This document shows, one piece after another, positions 9,301 through 16,035 of a stretch of 64,000 bases of DNA. Source of the stretch: Hallerella sp963652365 (lineage in GTDB: Bacteria; Fibrobacterota; Fibrobacteria; Fibrobacterales; Fibrobacteraceae); assembly GCA_963652365.1 (NCBI GenBank), contig CAVJTH010000003.1, forward strand, positions 1 to 64,000. Reading direction: 5' to 3'. The translations under genes and the position numbers were made by a program. The notes beneath the pieces were generated by a model that saw nothing but the letters and a program-made list of their open reading frames with translations, ran no database searches and was not told the DNA's origin. The first letter of the stretch is position 1. Every line of letters begins with the position of its first letter.

Positions 9301-10144
9301 CGAAGAACGCCGTCTCTTCCGACATGTTCGCCAGCACCAGGTCGGGGTCGCCGTTCTGCGCCGCGACACTTTCCCAGTTGTGCCAGAGGGAATCCTTCGA
9401 TTCGAACGCATAGCCGAGAGACTTCGATTCGTAGCGCGTCACCGTCTCTTTCGAGAATTCCTTTTCGCGAGCGGAACTTTTCAGGGCTTCCGAGAGGGAG
9501 AACCCGGCAAAGAAGTCTCTCCATTCCCTGGCGAAGACTGCGCGATCCGTCGAATCCTGCGTGGAGAGGGTCAAGAAGAACACGCGACCGCCCGCCGATG
9601 CGACAAATCCGTCCGAAGCAAGCGGAGAATCCGACCCGCGGCCGGCCGTTTCGAAAAAGGCGCCGGTCATTCCCAGTTCTTCGCGCGGCGAAACGTCCGC
9701 GAGGGAGACGTTCCGAAGGGAAATTCCGCGCCCCTGCATCTCGGCGCGCGCACGGTCCATCACGTCGGGAGATTCCCCCGTCGAAAGGACAACCGTCTGG
9801 ATCTCTGCGCGACGCCCCGTCTTCGCGTTAAAGAATTCGAGCGGAGCGGTCAGGTTCGACGGGTCGCTCACCACGTCCCAGTCCTCTCCGGGGAGCCTAA
9901 AGGTAAAGTCTTCCCGATCGAAATCCAGGATTCGGGCAGCGGTCTTCTCCTCGAACGAGACGCCTTCCCGCGACGCCTTCGCTTGCGGAGGAGCGTCCTG
10001 GCCGCGACGCGTGGAAGCGGGCGCGTTGCCGTCCGCGCCAGAGGCCGAAACCTCGACAGGAATTTCGGGATGTTCCGCACAGCCGAAAAGAATCGCCGAA
10101 AAAACGACAAAAAAAGCGAGAATCGATTTCATCTTGATCACCAT
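6353..10144 (-). CDS. TPR / DUF3857 / transglutaminase-like lipoprotein, 1263 aa
   Basis: The N-terminus is a lipoprotein signal with lipobox LFGC. The middle third (roughly 390-700) is a chain of TPR-like helices, for example in LADGQPLVALSYFEKANRMD. A beta-rich DUF3857 domain follows (about 760-900). A transglutaminase-like domain has a visible triad: C964 in RRGDCKDQ, a His in FNHMMLYI about 40 residues later, and an Asp in WVDPSDKG. The C-terminus is again DUF3857-like. Such proteins are envelope-located in FCB bacteria, and their substrate is unknown. The start is ambiguous: ATG 10144 has AGGG only three bases upstream, and an ATG at 10132 (MKSILAFF) would also give a normal lipoprotein signal. 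A fully open reading frame lies antisense to most of the gene, an artefact of codon bias. Confidence 0.8.
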   Translation of the reverse strand: MVIKMKSILAFFVVFSAILFGCAEHPEIPVEVSASGADGNAPASTRRGQDAPPQAKASREGVSFEEKTAARILDFDREDFTFRLPGEDWDVVSDPSNLTAPLEFFNAKTGRRAEIQTVVLSTGESPDVMDRARAEMQGRGISLRNVSLADVSPREELGMTGAFFETAGRGSDSPLASDGFVASAGGRVFFLTLSTQDSTDRAVFAREWRDFFAGFSLSEALKSSAREKEFSKETVTRYESKSLGYAFESKDSLWHNWESVAAQNGDPDLVLANMSEETAFFVYGTIVNPDEVSAQDLFKVLLIRLGVNPDEPSLETVRVRGGNAEKFVQNFTCDRVIDGYDFKYVGRYFWDGGRGILVAGWAQGILYKKYAKILDRAIDGVSLLERPEKLSDEKSLKFQAAVVNQVGLLRLADGQPLVALSYFEKANRMDPTDPLYLINCGFVYQMKELYGPGVNHFLSELDLVRKNGRLLSILGEMYEAMMDYGEARKYAEMALRYTPNNPEYVINLSDALWGLGQRNQSLAVVQNLYDKQPSARLGVYLAKTYMGMDRYAEAVDILYATKRRFGVNVDLGLTLMDALIFMGRYPEALAVSEETLPVGASDYRVWTSRGKAQFYSKNFVQAEKSLSHALLMHPDDEDIKSFLSASKAFLGKADNRALQKKIDPVEMRPVALASLVNREYAKKAKDEAFPAVVHYAREALRADKDKAWVRTTQKLIEILDTRGVGLYSELSFDFLPGFDRIFLNALEIYDSTMTLKAKVSLSGAYITYATELGLDNEMQTAHFPLEKLSPGDFVYMQISRTSIANYGVIPFVSFEASEEVPVRTTSFKIYADTSRFVTEEYGPLSSHYEADGEEWSIDDPIVIRREPYMPNYRDYGAGFLLTGKRTWADVGREYENLIRHQFKSAIPVREKAFEVKGSRLGKEAILAEVRFVRENIRYRDVRFGGHSLIPQLAETTLRERRGDCKDQSLLLKEMLDAIGVRSKLVAIHLNEAGFENLPSIQQFNHMMLYIPKGADYPEMWVDPSDKGGNERPVPLDMEGKVALVIDGDSSHVAVTPILENEKEHQVFLYHRLHIGKDGSAEFRDSLCMTGKFASVLRNRLYGRDAKETETLLQELIAQGVPDVSISRVRTENVTDFDKPLKLVITFSSKNYFGKSSDGFKGRYPNIWERSIMHLPKVRTRYLPIRMPHETEFESELEVTADGDLHVQESPKFSRETEYVNFERTAHGYKWMTFAIYADPSEYERIREEWNYLLESTSPEIVVK

Positions 10145-10202
10145 TTTCCCTGTAAGGTATAAAAAAGCGAGCTTTTGACCTCGCCACGCAAGCGAATTTT
10201 AG

Positions 10203-10240
10203 TAAATTTCAGCCAGCTAAAGTCTCCCGCGTGCGGGAGA
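10203..10240 (+). promoter_or_regulatory. gap promoter element and 5' leader hairpin
   Basis: TAAATTTC (10203-10210) is a one-base variant of the TAnnTTTG element seen elsewhere in this window. About a dozen bases downstream, TCTCCCGC-GT-GCGGGAGA (10223-10240) makes a perfect 8-bp hairpin, which would sit close to the 5' end of the gap transcript. The ribosome site AAGGA and the ATG at 10273 follow. A transcript-stabilising role is inferred. Confidence 0.4.
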
Positions 10241-10272
10241 TGGCAGATCACAATCAAACAAAGGATCCTAAA

Positions 10273-11274
10273 ATGGCTCTTAAACTCGGTATCAATGGTT
10301 TCGGTCGTATCGGCCGCATGGTCTTCCGCGCTGCAGTGGAAAACTTCTCCAAGGACATCACCGTTGTCGGTATCAACGACCTTCTCGACGTTGACTACCT
10401 CGCCTACATGCTGAAGTACGATTCCGTGCACGGCAAGTTCAACCACGACATCCAGGTGGAAGGCAACTTCCTCGTCGTCGATGGCAACAAGATTCAGGTG
10501 TTCGCGGAAAAGGACCCGACCAACATTACTTGGGGAGCCCTCAATGTGGATGTCGTCGTTGAATCTACCGGTTTCTTCCTCACCGACGAACTCGCCCGCG
10601 CTCACATCAAGGCCGGTGCGAAGAAGGTCATCATGTCCGCTCCGTCGAAGGACGCGACCCCGATGTTCGTCTATGGCGTGAACGACAAGACCTATGCCGG
10701 CCAGGACATCATCTCCAACGCTTCCTGCACCACGAACTGCCTCGCTCCGATCTCCAAGGTCCTGAACGACAAGTTCGGCATCAAGCGCGGTCTCATGACC
10801 ACCGTCCACGCTGCAACCGCTACCCAGAAGACCGTTGACGGCCCGTCCAAGAAGGACTGGCGCGGTGGCCGCGGCATCCTCGAAAACATCATCCCGTCCT
10901 CCACGGGTGCCGCCAAGGCTGTGGGCAAGGTTCTCCCGATGCTCAACGGCAAGCTCACCGGCATGTCGCTCCGCGTTCCGACTTCCGACGTTTCCTTCGT
11001 TGACCTGACCGCCGAACTCGAAAAGCCGGCGACCTACGAAGCGATCTGCGCCGCGATGAAGGAAGCTTCCGAAGGCGAACTCAAGGGCATTCTCGGCTAC
11101 ACCGACGAAGCCGTCGTCTCCACCGACTTCCGCAACGACGCTCACACTTCCATCTTCGACGTCAAGGCTGGCATCCAGCTCGACCCGACCTTCGTGAAGG
11201 TTTGCGCCTGGTACGATAACGAATGGGGCTACAGCAACAAGGTTTGCGAAATGGCCCGCGTCATCACCAAGTAA
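10273..11274 (+). CDS. gap: Glyceraldehyde-3-phosphate dehydrogenase, type I
   Basis: The 333-residue protein shows the NAD-binding signature INGFGRIGRM, D36 in VVGINDLLD (typical of NAD rather than NADP preference) and the active-site block SNASCTTNCLAP with C152. The C-terminal WYDNEWGYSNKV block is also present. It converts glyceraldehyde 3-phosphate to 1,3-bisphosphoglycerate in glycolysis in the cytoplasm. I chose the ATG at 10273 because AAGGA lies 7-8 bases upstream and the protein then starts MALKLGINGFG like other family members. An upstream in-frame start at 10231 would add 14 non-homologous residues. Codon use is strongly biased (mainly C-ending), as expected for a highly expressed gene. 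The gene is monocistronic, with its own terminator at 11309-11334. Confidence 0.98.
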   Translation: MALKLGINGFGRIGRMVFRAAVENFSKDITVVGINDLLDVDYLAYMLKYDSVHGKFNHDIQVEGNFLVVDGNKIQVFAEKDPTNITWGALNVDVVVESTGFFLTDELARAHIKAGAKKVIMSAPSKDATPMFVYGVNDKTYAGQDIISNASCTTNCLAPISKVLNDKFGIKRGLMTTVHAATATQKTVDGPSKKDWRGGRGILENIIPSSTGAAKAVGKVLPMLNGKLTGMSLRVPTSDVSFVDLTAELEKPATYEAICAAMKEASEGELKGILGYTDEAVVSTDFRNDAHTSIFDVKAGIQLDPTFVKVCAWYDNEWGYSNKVCEMARVITK

Positions 11275-11308
11275 TTTCCAGGCTTCTTTTCGAAGCTTAA
11301 AAATTCAG

Positions 11309-11334
11309 AAAGGCTCCGCGAATGCGGAGCCTTT
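11309..11334 (+). terminator. Rho-independent terminator of gap
   Basis: AAAGGCTCCGC (11309-11319) pairs perfectly with GCGGAGCCTTT (11324-11334) around a GAAT loop, followed by CCTT. The paired A/T ends make it usable in both directions, so it may also serve the converging lipoprotein gene. Confidence 0.85.
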
Positions 11335-11361
11335 CCTTATGCCTGTTCTTTTTTGAGCGGG

Positions 11362-12417
11362 CTAGTTCACCGAACCGGAAAGTTTCCGAGCGATCCTTTC
11401 CATGCGATTCCAGTTCGCTTCGCGAATCGAAGCCTGGTCTTGCTTTTTATAGAGGCTTATGCCGCCATCGACGGTTTCTCCGGTAAAGCCGAACGCGGCA
11501 TTCAGGCATTCAAAAAATTCATCCGTATTATCTCTATGATAACGATACGCATAGGTAAACGAAAGATCCGAAGATTCGTATTCTTCCAAATCAAAGTAGT
11601 CGGCATTTTCCGTCGAGCAAAGATTTTCGGAAACATCGGTTCTCGCAAACAAGAGCGAACAAGTCTTGTCATCTACCTGGACATTCGCCGTATAGGAAAG
11701 ATCGTCATAATCGTTGTCCGTCACATCGACAAATTCGACAGAAACGTTCCTGTTCTCAAAGACGAACGAAATCTTGGAGTTGCTTTGGGACTTCACTTCA
11801 ACTCCTAGAGCTTGAAGCGTTTCAGCCGAAAGCGTATCCAATTTAATATAAACGTAGCGCGGATCAAACGAAATGCCTTTCTCGTTCAATCCATAATAAA
11901 AACCGCTCATCCAAGTAGAATTCGTATAGTCTCCAGGCAGAGAAGAATACACGATTTCAGTCTCCACAAAATCCTTGTGAATCGTAATCTGCCGATAGGA
12001 GGAATACAAGCGGTCTCCCGAATCGTAGCATGTGATTTCATCGTCAGCGGAACTATACACACAAGATTCCTGGACTTTCCATGTTCCGTAGAGCGAATTC
12101 GCCTTGCCGCCGACAAGGACTACCCCATCCTCTTCATCAAAAAGCACTAGCGTATCGCCCTTGAAAAGATAAGGAATCTCGGAAGTATCAAGTTCCGTGA
12201 CAACGTTTTTTTTCCAGTCGAAACGATTCCCGACGGAATCATGGACGCAAAAATCGTACGAATAGTTCGCATACGAAGTAATCGTCTGGTTCGTCTCGTC
12301 GATGGAAATTTTCGTTTTCCAGACACTTCCGCCAGGACCGCTCGAAGAATCGCTCCCGCAAGAGGAAAGGACGAGCGCACAGGCGAAGCCAGCCACGCAA
12401 CCGAAAGATTTTACCAT
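11362..12417 (-). CDS. Lipoprotein, 351 aa, unknown function
   Basis: The signal peptide ends in the lipobox LSSC (about residue 20), followed by a Gly/Ser linker (GSDSSSGPGG). The remainder is beta-rich with many aromatic and acidic residues and only a few cysteines. No known domain is recognised. Pairs such as WKTKISIDETNQTITSYANY and WMSGFYYGLNEKGISF suggest a lipocalin-like or repeated beta-sheet structure, but this is weak. It is transcribed convergently with gap and divergently from the EamA transporter. The short linker after the cysteine is typical of surface-exposed lipoproteins. Confidence 0.72.
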   Translation of the reverse strand: MVKSFGCVAGFACALVLSSCGSDSSSGPGGSVWKTKISIDETNQTITSYANYSYDFCVHDSVGNRFDWKKNVVTELDTSEIPYLFKGDTLVLFDEEDGVVLVGGKANSLYGTWKVQESCVYSSADDEITCYDSGDRLYSSYRQITIHKDFVETEIVYSSLPGDYTNSTWMSGFYYGLNEKGISFDPRYVYIKLDTLSAETLQALGVEVKSQSNSKISFVFENRNVSVEFVDVTDNDYDDLSYTANVQVDDKTCSLLFARTDVSENLCSTENADYFDLEEYESSDLSFTYAYRYHRDNTDEFFECLNAAFGFTGETVDGGISLYKKQDQASIREANWNRMERIARKLSGSVN

Positions 12418-12479
12418 AATAAGTTCTCCTTAAAAGAAATCTCTTCAAAAGATAACATTCATGCCTGCAAACAGCTTTC

Positions 12480-12487
12480 TATATTTG
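12480..12487 (+). promoter_or_regulatory. TAnnTTTG promoter element of the EamA gene
   Basis: TATATTTG lies only five bases before the ATG at 12493. In FCB-group bacteria this -7 element places the transcription start about 5-8 bases downstream, so the mRNA would begin at or beside the start codon. No ribosome site is visible between the two, consistent with a leaderless message. Confidence 0.5.
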
Positions 12488-12492
12488 GCTCC

Positions 12493-13371
12493 ATGCAGTC
12501 TCAACATCGCGGTTTTCTGTATGGCGCGCTTGCCGCCATCTGCTACGGGACAAATCCGCTCGGCGCTCTCTACCTTTACAAGGCGGGATTCACCCCCGGT
12601 TCCGTTCTCTTTTACCGGTTCGCCGGCGCGTCGATTCTGAGCGCGCTGTTCGTTCTGTTTCTCCGCAAGGACTTTCGCCTTCCGAGGGAAAACATTCCCT
12701 ACATCGGCTTTCTGGGATTTCTCTTTGCCGCGTCCGCGCTTTGTCTCTACCTGAGCTTTCTCTTTATGGATGCGGGCGTCGCCTCGACGATCCTCTTTTC
12801 GTATCCCATCATGGTCGCGGTCTTCATGGTGCTTTTCTTCAAGGAAAAGCTGAAGCGAAAAACGATCGTTTCGATTTGCCTCGCGATTTCGGGGGTCGTT
12901 CTTCTGATGCGCACAAGCAACGGTTCCGTGCTCAGCCCGGCGGGAATCACGCTCGTGCTCTGTTCTTCCCTCACCTACGCGATTTACATCGTCACCGCCG
13001 CCCGAATGCCGAAGCCTGTCGGCGCCCTGAAAATGAACATGTACATTTTTGCCGTCTGCGCTGTCTGCCTTTTTCTCTATTCGCTCTGCGCGCCGGGGCA
13101 TTCCATCCATCCCGTCAGGAGCCTGCCCGAGCTTGCCTGGCTCATCCAGCTTGCGTTCATGCCTTCGCTGCTCTCGCTCATCTTTATGCAAAAGGCGCTC
13201 CGCACGATAGGATCCACGCCGACAGCCATTCTGGGAGCGCTCGAACCGCTGACCGCCGTCTGCATCGGAGTGGGAGTTTTCCACGAAGCGCTTTCCGCGC
13301 GCCTAGTCGTCGGGATAATCCTCATCCTTTGCAGCGTCACCCTGCTGGCCTTGCGGAAAGACCGCCGCTAG
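12493..13371 (+). CDS. EamA/RhaT-family drug/metabolite transporter
   Basis: The 292-residue integral membrane protein has about ten hydrophobic helices in two repeats of five, each an EamA unit. The first runs from GFLYGALAAICYGTNPLGAL to ISGVVLLMRT and the second from SPAGITLVLCSSLTYAIYIV to LILCSVTLLAL. The second repeat carries the conserved LEPLTAV turn near its end. DMT-superfamily carriers export amino acids, nucleosides or other metabolites; this substrate cannot be predicted. I chose the ATG at 12493 (MQSQHRGFLYG). It is preceded by a promoter element rather than a Shine-Dalgarno sequence. Longer upstream readings overlap the divergent lipoprotein gene. Confidence 0.9.
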   Translation: MQSQHRGFLYGALAAICYGTNPLGALYLYKAGFTPGSVLFYRFAGASILSALFVLFLRKDFRLPRENIPYIGFLGFLFAASALCLYLSFLFMDAGVASTILFSYPIMVAVFMVLFFKEKLKRKTIVSICLAISGVVLLMRTSNGSVLSPAGITLVLCSSLTYAIYIVTAARMPKPVGALKMNMYIFAVCAVCLFLYSLCAPGHSIHPVRSLPELAWLIQLAFMPSLLSLIFMQKALRTIGSTPTAILGALEPLTAVCIGVGVFHEALSARLVVGIILILCSVTLLALRKDRR

Positions 13372-13395
13372 TCGGGAAATTTCTATTTTCGCCCT

Positions 13396-13581
13396 ATGAG
13401 CTGGGAATGTCGATTCTTGTCGGAAACCTTTTGCCAGAGACGCAACCGGCAATGCGATCCGGGATCCGCTGGCTGCATTCTCGAAGGCCGCTTCCATTTT
13501 CCCTTCGATCCGTCAAAAAACGCGCCTCGGCAGAAAATTTGCGCAAGACAGTCCCGACGCCCTGAACGGGACGCCAAATAG
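13396..13581 (+). CDS. Small Cys-rich protein, 61 aa
   Basis: The frame starts MSWECRFLSETFCQRRNRQ and continues CDPGSAGCILEGRFHFPF, giving four cysteines in a C-x7-C-x6-C-x6-C pattern. The CDPGxxGCxLxGxF core resembles short conserved bacterial proteins with a probable metal-binding or disulphide fold, which I recall without being able to name the family. The C-terminal third is basic and low in complexity. No good ribosome site is visible, and the gene follows the EamA gene by 24 bases. The frame is complete and uninterrupted, but a spurious ORF cannot be excluded. Confidence 0.5.
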   Translation: MSWECRFLSETFCQRRNRQCDPGSAGCILEGRFHFPFDPSKNAPRQKICARQSRRPERDAK

Positions 13582-13585
13582 AAGC

Positions 13586-13593
13586 TATCTTTG
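13586..13593 (+). promoter_or_regulatory. TAnnTTTG promoter element of the barrel-protein gene
   Basis: TATCTTTG fits the element, 27 bases before the ATG at 13621. The leader contains an AGGAG ribosome site six bases before the ATG. Confidence 0.5.
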
Positions 13594-13620
13594 AAACAGT
13601 TTTAAAACAGGAGAATTTCC

Positions 13621-14367
13621 ATGTTCAAGAAAATCGTTCTAGCGGCCTTGCTCGTCGCCTCTTCCAGTTTCGCCACGTGGGACTATTACCAGCTTCCCGA
13701 AGCCGGCAAGGGAACCGTCAAGGGTCAGTTCTTTTACGATTCCGACGATCCCTGGTCGCAGTGGGGGCTGAACGTCAGCGCTCGCTACATCCTAGTCCCG
13801 AACCTGGAACTTTCCCTCCAGTCCTTTGGCTACCGTTCCTGGGAAACCGACGGTTCGGACGGCGCGGGATTCACCGACCTGACGCTCGGCGCGCGCTATG
13901 CCGTGATGCCCATCGTCAACATCTTTCTCGACCTGAACCTCCCCATCGGAAGCAACGACGTGAGCGATCGCCTGAGCTTTACACTTGGCGGCCAGTTTTC
14001 GCAGGAACTCGTCCCGAACCTTGTCCTCGGCACCGAAGCGGGCATTTTCTGGGGTTTCAAGCGCCACGACTTTGAACCGGGCCTTGTCATGAATCTCGCC
14101 GCCGAACTCGGCTACACGATTCCCGAATACGGTCTCACCCCATTCGTCGGGCTGGAACTCAAGTACAAGCTTACCGATGACGAAGAAGGCGACAATTGGG
14201 AAGACAATGCCGGCGACAACAGCATCTGTCTCTGGCTCGGAGCCGCCTACGCCATCAACGCCGAAATGGCCGTCGATGGAAAGCTCAAGGTCCGCTCCGG
14301 CGATTCCAGCGACCATCTTGACGGTGACGCGGTGGGCATCGAAGTCAACTTCTACTACAATTTCTAG
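13621..14367 (+). CDS. Outer-membrane beta-barrel protein, 248 aa
   Basis: A clear signal peptide (MFKKIVLAALLVASSSFA, cleaved before TWDYY) is followed by alternating amphipathic strands, such as LNVSARYILVPNLELSLQSF and TDLTLGARYAVMPIVNIFLD. The protein ends in NFYYNF, a typical terminal aromatic barrel strand for BAM-dependent insertion. The pattern suggests a small porin-like or OmpW/transporter-like barrel of about 8-12 strands. The substrate is unknown. An AGGAG ribosome site is present, with its own TAnnTTTG promoter. The gene is probably monocistronic. Confidence 0.78.
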   Translation: MFKKIVLAALLVASSSFATWDYYQLPEAGKGTVKGQFFYDSDDPWSQWGLNVSARYILVPNLELSLQSFGYRSWETDGSDGAGFTDLTLGARYAVMPIVNIFLDLNLPIGSNDVSDRLSFTLGGQFSQELVPNLVLGTEAGIFWGFKRHDFEPGLVMNLAAELGYTIPEYGLTPFVGLELKYKLTDDEEGDNWEDNAGDNSICLWLGAAYAINAEMAVDGKLKVRSGDSSDHLDGDAVGIEVNFYYNF

Positions 14368-14381
14368 CGGTCGCCCTAGAA

Positions 14382-14490
14382 CTTAGTGGAGAGTTGAGCG
14401 TGAAGAGTGGAGAGTGGAGTTCTGCGAACATCTAGGTTCTAGCGTGAAAAGTTCGCTGGGATTTCTAAATTCTAAGCACTCTCTACTAAG
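14382..14490. repeat. Imperfect inverted repeat in the cytX upstream region
   Basis: CTTAGTGGAGAGT (14382-14394) is mirrored by ACTCTCTACTAAG (14478-14490), with one G-T mismatch. The space between contains further purine-rich near-repeats (GAGTGGAGAGTGGAG). The gene-free stretch 14368-14688 (321 bases) otherwise holds GC-rich hairpin sequence near 14502-14530, the cytX promoter and the TPP riboswitch. No coding capacity is evident. It may be a decayed repeat element. Confidence 0.4.
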
Positions 14491-14590
14491 CTCTGAACAA
14501 GCCCCTCGCCGGGAAGGCGACACCCTCCGCCGACAGGCGGAAAAAAGTTCGCTTCGCGACAAAACTCTGCCAAGACTCGAATCCAATTAC

Positions 14591-14598
14591 TATATTTG
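14591..14598 (+). promoter_or_regulatory. TAnnTTTG promoter element of cytX
   Basis: TATATTTG is positioned so that transcription would begin around 14603-14606, directly at the 5' base of the TPP riboswitch. This agreement supports both calls. Confidence 0.6.
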
Positions 14599-14603
14599 GC
14601 GCA

Positions 14604-14687
14604 CTCATTCGGGGTGCTACCGCACACGGTGTGCGGATGCTGAGAACAAACCCGAAGACCTGATCAGGGTAATTCCTGCGGAGGCAT
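14604..14687 (+). promoter_or_regulatory. TPP (thiamine pyrophosphate) riboswitch
   Basis: The THI-element core is clear: TCGGGGTGC (14609-14617), an optional P3 hairpin CCGCACAC-GG-TGTGCGG, GATGCTGAGA, ACCCGAAGACCTGATCAGGG and TAATTCCTGCGGAGGCA. Conserved CTGAGA and CCTGATC motifs are exact. The ribosome site GGAGG lies inside the 3' strand of the terminal helix, immediately before the cytX ATG. Ligand binding would therefore hide the ribosome site, so control is predicted to be translational. Confidence 0.93.
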
Positions 14688-14688
14688 A

Positions 14689-15840
14689 ATGAATCGTCAA
14701 GGCACTGGCATTTTTGCCAATGGTATCATCTGGTTTGGCGCGGCGGTTTCTGTCGCGGAAATCGAAGCGGGCATCCAGTCCGGAAACAACTGGGCGGCCC
14801 TAATTCTCGGACATCTTCTAGGCGGAGCGCTTCTCTTTGCCGTTGGGCTTATCGGCGCGAGGGCGCGGCTCAACGCCATGGACACGACCGCATCCGCGTT
14901 TGGAAAGAACGGGGCCAAGTTCTTTGCCCTGCTGAACCTCTTGCAGCTTGTCGGATGGACTTCCGTCATGATCGCGCAGGGAGCTTCCGCGCTCGGAGGC
15001 CTCGAACTTCCGCTCGGCTCGACCATTCTCTCGATTGGGCTCGCGATCCTCGTCGCGGCCTGGATCTTTATCGGGCTCAAGGATTCCGCGCACATCGCGA
15101 CAGTCGCCATGGCGCTTCTCGCCGTCCTCGTCGCCATTCTCACCTTCAAGCTCTTTGGTTCCGCAAGCGCCGCTTCGAACGCCTCGACAGAGACGCTTTC
15201 CTTCTGGGCGGCGTTCGAGCTTTCCGTCGCGATGCCGCTCTCCTGGCTTCCGCTCGTTTCGGACTACACGAAAAACGCCAAGCGTCCCTTTGCCGCGACC
15301 GCGACTTCGGCAATCGTCTATACGATCGTCAGCATCTGGATGTACGCCATCGGAATCCTCATCGCTTCTTCCGGCGCGGAAAACCTTTCCAAGGCGATTC
15401 TCTCCGTCGGCCTGGGGATTCCCGGCATTCTCATCGTCGTCTTTTCGACCGTCACCACGACATTTCTCGACGCCTATTCCGCCGGGGAATCCGCCAAGAC
15501 GATCTGCGGCCGGCTGAACCCTAAAATCGTGGGCGTCATCGTCTGCGCAGTCGGAGTGGTCCTCTCCGCTTCGGGCATCATCGACCGCTACACGAGCTTT
15601 CTCTACCTCATCGCGTCCGTTTTCGCGCCGATGGCGGCCGTCTTCGCCGTTTCCCATTACATCGTAAAGCGCGCGCTTCCCGTGTGGAACCTTGTCGCCT
15701 GGGCCGTTGGTTTCGGCGTTTACCAGTTCGCGGGCGAGTCCCCGATCGGACCGACAATGACCGCCATGGCGATTTCCGCCGTTCTCGCGCTCGCCGGAAA
15801 GTTCGCCAAAAGACAATCGTTCCCAAAACAATCCTTGTAA
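14689..15840 (+). CDS. cytX: CytX-type hydroxymethylpyrimidine (thiamine precursor) transporter
   Basis: The 383-residue protein belongs to the NCS1 cytosine/purine permease family, with about 11-12 membrane helices. The start GTGIFANGIIWFGAAVSVAE and the segment MPLSWLPLVSDYTKNAKRP are typical of CytX. The family is believed to import hydroxymethylpyrimidine or a related thiamine precursor through the cytoplasmic membrane. The upstream TPP riboswitch independently links the gene to thiamine, which makes the CytX assignment much firmer than sequence alone. It is monocistronic as far as visible. The next gene starts 195 bases downstream. Confidence 0.92.
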   Translation: MNRQGTGIFANGIIWFGAAVSVAEIEAGIQSGNNWAALILGHLLGGALLFAVGLIGARARLNAMDTTASAFGKNGAKFFALLNLLQLVGWTSVMIAQGASALGGLELPLGSTILSIGLAILVAAWIFIGLKDSAHIATVAMALLAVLVAILTFKLFGSASAASNASTETLSFWAAFELSVAMPLSWLPLVSDYTKNAKRPFAATATSAIVYTIVSIWMYAIGILIASSGAENLSKAILSVGLGIPGILIVVFSTVTTTFLDAYSAGESAKTICGRLNPKIVGVIVCAVGVVLSASGIIDRYTSFLYLIASVFAPMAAVFAVSHYIVKRALPVWNLVAWAVGFGVYQFAGESPIGPTMTAMAISAVLALAGKFAKRQSFPKQSL

Positions 15841-16035
15841 AAGCATCCACCGAGGAAGCGGCAACGCTTCCTTTTCCGTTCATTTCAATCGAAAACCTGT
15901 CGGCTTGAAAAACGGCAGCGTGCCGAAAACGCCCGTCCGATTGCCAATTTGACAAAAAGCCGGAGAATTCTTCCGCCCGTTGCTTAAGGGGAGAATTTTT
16001 ATTATCTTAGCAAAAAACAGAAAAGAGGAAACCGG

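Noticed and set aside
7445..10162. Long plus-strand open frame of 905 codons opposite the TPR lipoprotein
   Set aside because: It is a shadow of the minus-strand gene, with low-complexity Arg/His-rich translation and no start features.
10138..11145. Minus-strand frame of about 335 codons opposite gap
   Set aside because: It is an antisense artefact of the strongly biased gap gene; no conserved motif is present.
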